Shown here: one piece after another, positions 62,701 through 64,000 of the stretch
Layout of the letters: every line of letters begins with the position of its first letter
Numbering within the stretch: position 1 is the first letter of the stretch
Origin: JANSWP01 sp041941305
GTDB lineage: Bacteria > Bacteroidota > Bacteroidia > Chitinophagales > Saprospiraceae
Length of the DNA: 64,000 bases
Direction of reading: 5' to 3'
Assembly (NCBI GenBank): GCA_041941305.1
Contig: JBGTQJ010000013.1
Coordinates: 120,740-184,739 of the forward strand
Translations under genes and position numbers: made by a program
Notes under the pieces: generated by a model
Told to the model about the DNA's origin: nothing
Database searches by the model: none
The model's input: the letters and a program-made list of their open reading frames with translations, nothing else

Positions 62701-63804
62701 TATCCGAGCGAAACAACATGGGAATTAAAAAATGGTTCAGGAACTGTATTCGCAAATGGAGGCCCTTATTCAATCGCTGGAGGATCTGTAGCCGTTGAAC
62801 TCTGTTTGCCCCAGGGTTGCTATGAATTTACAATTTATGACAGTTGGGGAGACGGAATCTGCTGTGAATATGGCGAAGGTGAATTTCAAATAATCGATAA
62901 CATTACGGGAGAATTGCTTGGCTCTGGAGGAAATTTTGATCTTGCTGACATTAGGGAGTTTTGTATTCCAACCATATCCAATCCTTGTACTTATGAAGTA
63001 ATTGATGAAGAGGGATTCGAAAATGGATGGGGCATCTGGAATGATGGGGGATCAGATGCCAGGAGAAGTATAAAAGATAAACCTTACGCCAATAATGGCA
63101 ATTATTGTGTTCGATTGAGAGATAATACCAACTCTTCTGTTATGACCACTGACCTTTTGGATTTGAGCACCTACGAAGAGTTAACTATTGAATTTTCTTA
63201 TTACGTAAGAAGTTTTGACAATATAAATGAAGATTTCTGGCTACAAATTTCTCAAAACGGGGGTGCTTCTTATGCTGATGTTAAGACATGGAATTTAGGA
63301 GACGAATTTCAAAATAACGAGCGAAAAATTGATACGGTGGTCATTCCTGGTCCATTCACATCTAACGCCAAATTGCGATTTAGAGCAGATGCTTCTGGCA
63401 ATTCAGATTGGGTCTATATTGATGATGTTTATTTAGCTGGTTGTAATTCAGCTGAAAACAAAACACAACATCTTGTGCGAGCAGAAGAAAAAATGGAAAG
63501 CCAAGTCAACAATTCTGAACATGAAAACATATATACAATTGAGAAGGATTTGAAACCTACTGATTTTCAGATCTTTCCAAATCCGGTCAGTACAAAATTG
63601 ACCATCCAGTTAGAAACTACCGAATTTGAAACCGTTCAATTCCTGATAAGCGATTTTTCAGGAAAAACTTTGAAGCAATTTCTAAAAGCTGAAAATGCCC
63701 ATCAAGTAATTATTGATTTATCTGATTTTCCTAATGGCCAATATTTTGTCCATAAAATTTCCAGGAAAAACAGGATCAGCAAAAAATTGGTGATCCTTAG
63801 ATAA
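56755..63804 (+). CDS. Secreted metzincin protease with P domain, 13 SprB repeats and T9SS domain
   Basis: A 2349-residue surface protease. The signal peptide ends near IHAQN (~25). The catalytic domain has the zinc site HEMGHQFGATH (His346, Glu347, His350, His356), as in reprolysin-like metzincins, plus a downstream Met-turn-like SASTIMGYAGIC. PKD/fibronectin-like domains follow, then a proprotein-convertase P domain (~850-1000; NIINLDISHTWVNDLIVSVI). Residues ~1008-1965 are 13 SprB-type repeats of ~72-76 residues, each with a Cys..NNG start, a PPYxYxWSNG core and a GxYxVxVTD strand; the thirteenth lacks the Cys. A MAM-like domain (~2085-2240) and a T9SS domain (from ~2268, IFPNPVSTK) end it. 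SprB repeats occur in gliding adhesins, so it may combine proteolysis with adhesion. Confidence 0.92.
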   Translation: MIRVSTTLYVMIGLVFSFQTIHAQNSSNSPFSFYQKKDFLKENEKQQVFPKKYASCIVDIGQLKSIIEKAPKRFSSSENEIVLSLPLPDGSFSDFSIKEWSMMHPELATKYPQIQSFVGNSLDDPTTQARLDLTPHGFHGMIRSGNHNTIFIDPLYKENLNHYAVYYKKDYSVELKEPLSCLFNEVNKNVDKLELVDDYISEQGDCQLRTYRLALACTGEYANFHGGSVSQVLGAMNTTMNRVNGIFENEFSVFMQLVPNNDQLIFLNSNSDPYTNSNGSAMLSENQTTCDNVIGSANYDIGHVFSTGGGGVAYLGCVCNSVIKAGGVTGQSSPTGDPFDVDYVSHEMGHQFGATHTQNNNCNRSSASSMEPGSASTIMGYAGICTPNVQNNSDDYFHAISIQQIGTFVTGSGNACSSITPTNNNQPSANAGLDYVIPKLTPFILTGTASDIDGTTSLTYSWEQMDAAAGSMPPQSSNTAGPMFRSLKPSANNYRYFPNLEDLVNNVSPTWEVLSSVDRTMNFRFTVRDNHVDGGCTDEDDMVLSVDSNSGPFEVSSPNTSITWTALSNQTVSWNVNGTDLAPVNASKVDILLSIDGGMTYPFSLAKGVANDGSHIVNIPNHQTATARIMVKGSEHVFFDISNQNFTISAPSTDFILNVLESSQSVCVPEKAIYILGIEATGGYSGNVAFDLTGLPVGVLHSFLPAAISAPGASELLIENTDQLSSGSYPFTISASGSTGTKTLELTLIVASGTPDKITLSYPTNGESGVSNPPTLSWETLQGVNFYEIQLASDPDFTNILSSIDGINNTSYTLSTALAVNTIYHWRVRGTNNCGNGEFSEGYSFRTANLVCESFESTEPPKVISAAGAPTVTSTISVTESGTISDVNIINLDISHTWVNDLIVSVISPDGTQVLLFNQLCSSHDNIHLNFDDDASKAYEDIPCPPTNNGNFQPLEALSKFTGKDIEGTWIISVQDLFNQDGGTLNGWDLELCYQTANEPLTVTTSGTNVSCKNGNNGTVTAIPGGGTPPYSILWNVGNNTEQLFDLEAGSYSVIVTDSDGNTASSSISISEPSGMIVNTFVSAANCHGNTGSATAIVSGGVSPYTYQWSNSIEQPFNNQLAEGTYLLTVTDQNGCSQTASAVVPGATSISASVSGQDIDCFGGNNGFATATGSGGNNYVYNWSNGLQTQTINNLTAGTYAVTITETTSGCSTTTSIDLTEPSQIILTMDLENTACGLNNGTMSISASGGVPPYAYQWSNGETGNSIVGLVPGSYSIIVTDNEGCSQSSTGIISQSSGLNLNITAFHTTCGLNNGFISIEANGGEVPYSYSWSNGQTNPEIDGLESGVYTVVVSDKSGCSSIENININTSTGISLNTNYINTTCGLNNGSASVLATGGSAPYLYAWSNGAQTKDVNNLAPGFYSVSVYDEEQCFATETIFIEQSNSLSLTTSSTNAACGEENGTASISVYGGIPPFTYQWSNGGNTSSIDGLASEAYSVVVSDSQQCESAADVFVSNTDGITVTAIGINVSCNKGSNGSAMVTVEESSGNLSYLWSNGENTQTIEEISANTYTVTVTDNESGCSASSSIIISEPEDISIAINSINATCDQQNGTALASVSGGVTPYTYQWSTGDITQGISNLQEGSYTLTITDAKGCQKETSVNILGSAAILVSIQSTDVSCKGLNNGTATAQALNGLTFQYQWSNGHSTQTIENLEPGNYSVTVTESQSGCSENSIVTIEEPTEIILSTTSSETTCELNNGSATISAMGGTPPYAYLWANGTTSSTNYNLAAGSYQFEVSDSEGCQKSGFVLVESSNGISAVANGIDASCHDTNDGSVSVSVNGGSGNFVYQWSNGDNASSIYSLSPGNYEVSVTDIENGCTAYSSTTLSAPNSLNLSIVGINAGINSLGSADLTISGGTAPYSFLWSNGATTEDISNLSGGSYFVSVFDANDCFEETSITIEENLDCLDHPVNLNISLDNYPSETTWELKNGSGTVFANGGPYSIAGGSVAVELCLPQGCYEFTIYDSWGDGICCEYGEGEFQIIDNITGELLGSGGNFDLADIREFCIPTISNPCTYEVIDEEGFENGWGIWNDGGSDARRSIKDKPYANNGNYCVRLRDNTNSSVMTTDLLDLSTYEELTIEFSYYVRSFDNINEDFWLQISQNGGASYADVKTWNLGDEFQNNERKIDTVVIPGPFTSNAKLRFRADASGNSDWVYIDDVYLAGCNSAENKTQHLVRAEEKMESQVNNSEHENIYTIEKDLKPTDFQIFPNPVSTKLTIQLETTEFETVQFLISDFSGKTLKQFLKAENAHQVIIDLSDFPNGQYFVHKISRKNRISKKLVILR

Positions 63805-63865
63805 ATGCAAAATCTTGGAATACAACCATTCCGAAAAAGCGATTCTCCTAATCGTTTTTAACAAC

Positions 63866-63899
63866 AAAGGTCTTCTCACAATGGAGAAGACCTTTTATA
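63866..63899 (+). terminator. Rho-independent terminator after the metzincin gene
   Basis: AAAGGTCTTCTC pairs with GAGAAGACCTTT over a short loop and is followed by T/A-rich DNA. It begins 62 bases past the stop. Confidence 0.85.
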
Positions 63900-63976
63900 A
63901 ACATGATTCATCCCAAATTTTGTTGATAAAAACCCTTTTGTTTTTTTCTTTTTTTTTATTCTTTGATAATCAACCT

Positions 63977-64000
63977 GTTGCGGGGTGCGAGTTGCGGGTT
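63977..64000 (+). repeat. Heptamer tandem repeat cut by the window end
   Basis: Units GTTGCGG, GGTGCGA, GTTGCGG and a partial GTT. The array may continue beyond the window. It resembles the heptamers at 5975, 34808 and 56298. Confidence 0.55.

Noticed and set aside
1..64000. Search for tRNA, rRNA and transposase genes.
   Set aside because: No cloverleaf with CCA-proximal consensus, rRNA core or DDE transposase frame was recognised by eye; a tRNAscan run would confirm.

Overview
The window comes from a low-GC member of the Bacteroidota, most likely a Saprospiria-like lineage (the class is an inference). The evidence is four secreted proteins with type IX secretion (T9SS) C-terminal sorting domains, thirteen SprB-type repeats, a hybrid two-component regulator with a periplasmic propeller, and several TAnnTTTG promoter boxes typical of the phylum. 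I found no rRNA, tRNA, CRISPR array, insertion sequence or phage genes.

Layout. 1-3.6 kb: the start of an enoyl-CoA hydratase gene and an unusual ATP-grasp/FAD-oxidase fusion. 3.6-9.4 kb: a LamG-domain T9SS protein and a hybrid two-component regulator, with a paired direct repeat and a -7 box between them that look like a regulator-dependent promoter. 9.6-12.3 kb: a cytidylyltransferase, a small secreted charged protein and two overlapping GNAT acetyltransferases. 12.6-18.1 kb: a 1641-residue modular T9SS protein and a DinB-like protein. 18.2-33.6 kb: one gene for a 5141-residue hybrid NRPS/PKS, read as A-T-sulfotransferase-KS-AT-ACP-aminotransferase-C-A-T-C-A-T-TE. 34-43.9 kb: an exopolysaccharide region with a short TolC-like protein, a seven-gene minus-strand operon (response regulator, receiver/sugar-transferase fusion, two glycosyltransferases, SGNH hydrolase, MBOAT, second SGNH protein) and a divergent glycosyltransferase. 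43.9-55.6 kb: recQ, a DUF1080 protein divergent from a lipoprotein dehydrogenase/cytochrome c, thioredoxin, a DUF4349 lipoprotein, a membrane protein with nuclease-like spacing, an LVIVD-repeat T9SS protein, a NADAR protein and a DUF4442 protein. 56.7-63.8 kb: a 2349-residue T9SS metzincin with SprB repeats.

How the genes work together. The giant synthetase is the standout. It appears to activate a starter, possibly sulfate it, extend it once, replace the beta-keto group by an amine, add two amino acids and release the product by thioesterase. No phosphopantetheinyl transferase, MbtH protein or dedicated exporter is in the window. The exopolysaccharide operon has a lipid-carrier sugar transferase, glycosyltransferases and an O-acylation set, with phospho-signalling domains at both the first gene and the initiating transferase. 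The secreted T9SS proteins suggest a gliding or surface-associated organism that breaks down polymers and proteins.

Intergenic DNA has several repeat types: a GC-rich palindrome that supplies the end of one gene, two loci with nearly the same A/T-rich inverted arms, a long palindrome at 9.54-9.64 kb, and short heptamer tandem repeats at four places, one of them inside a coding linker.
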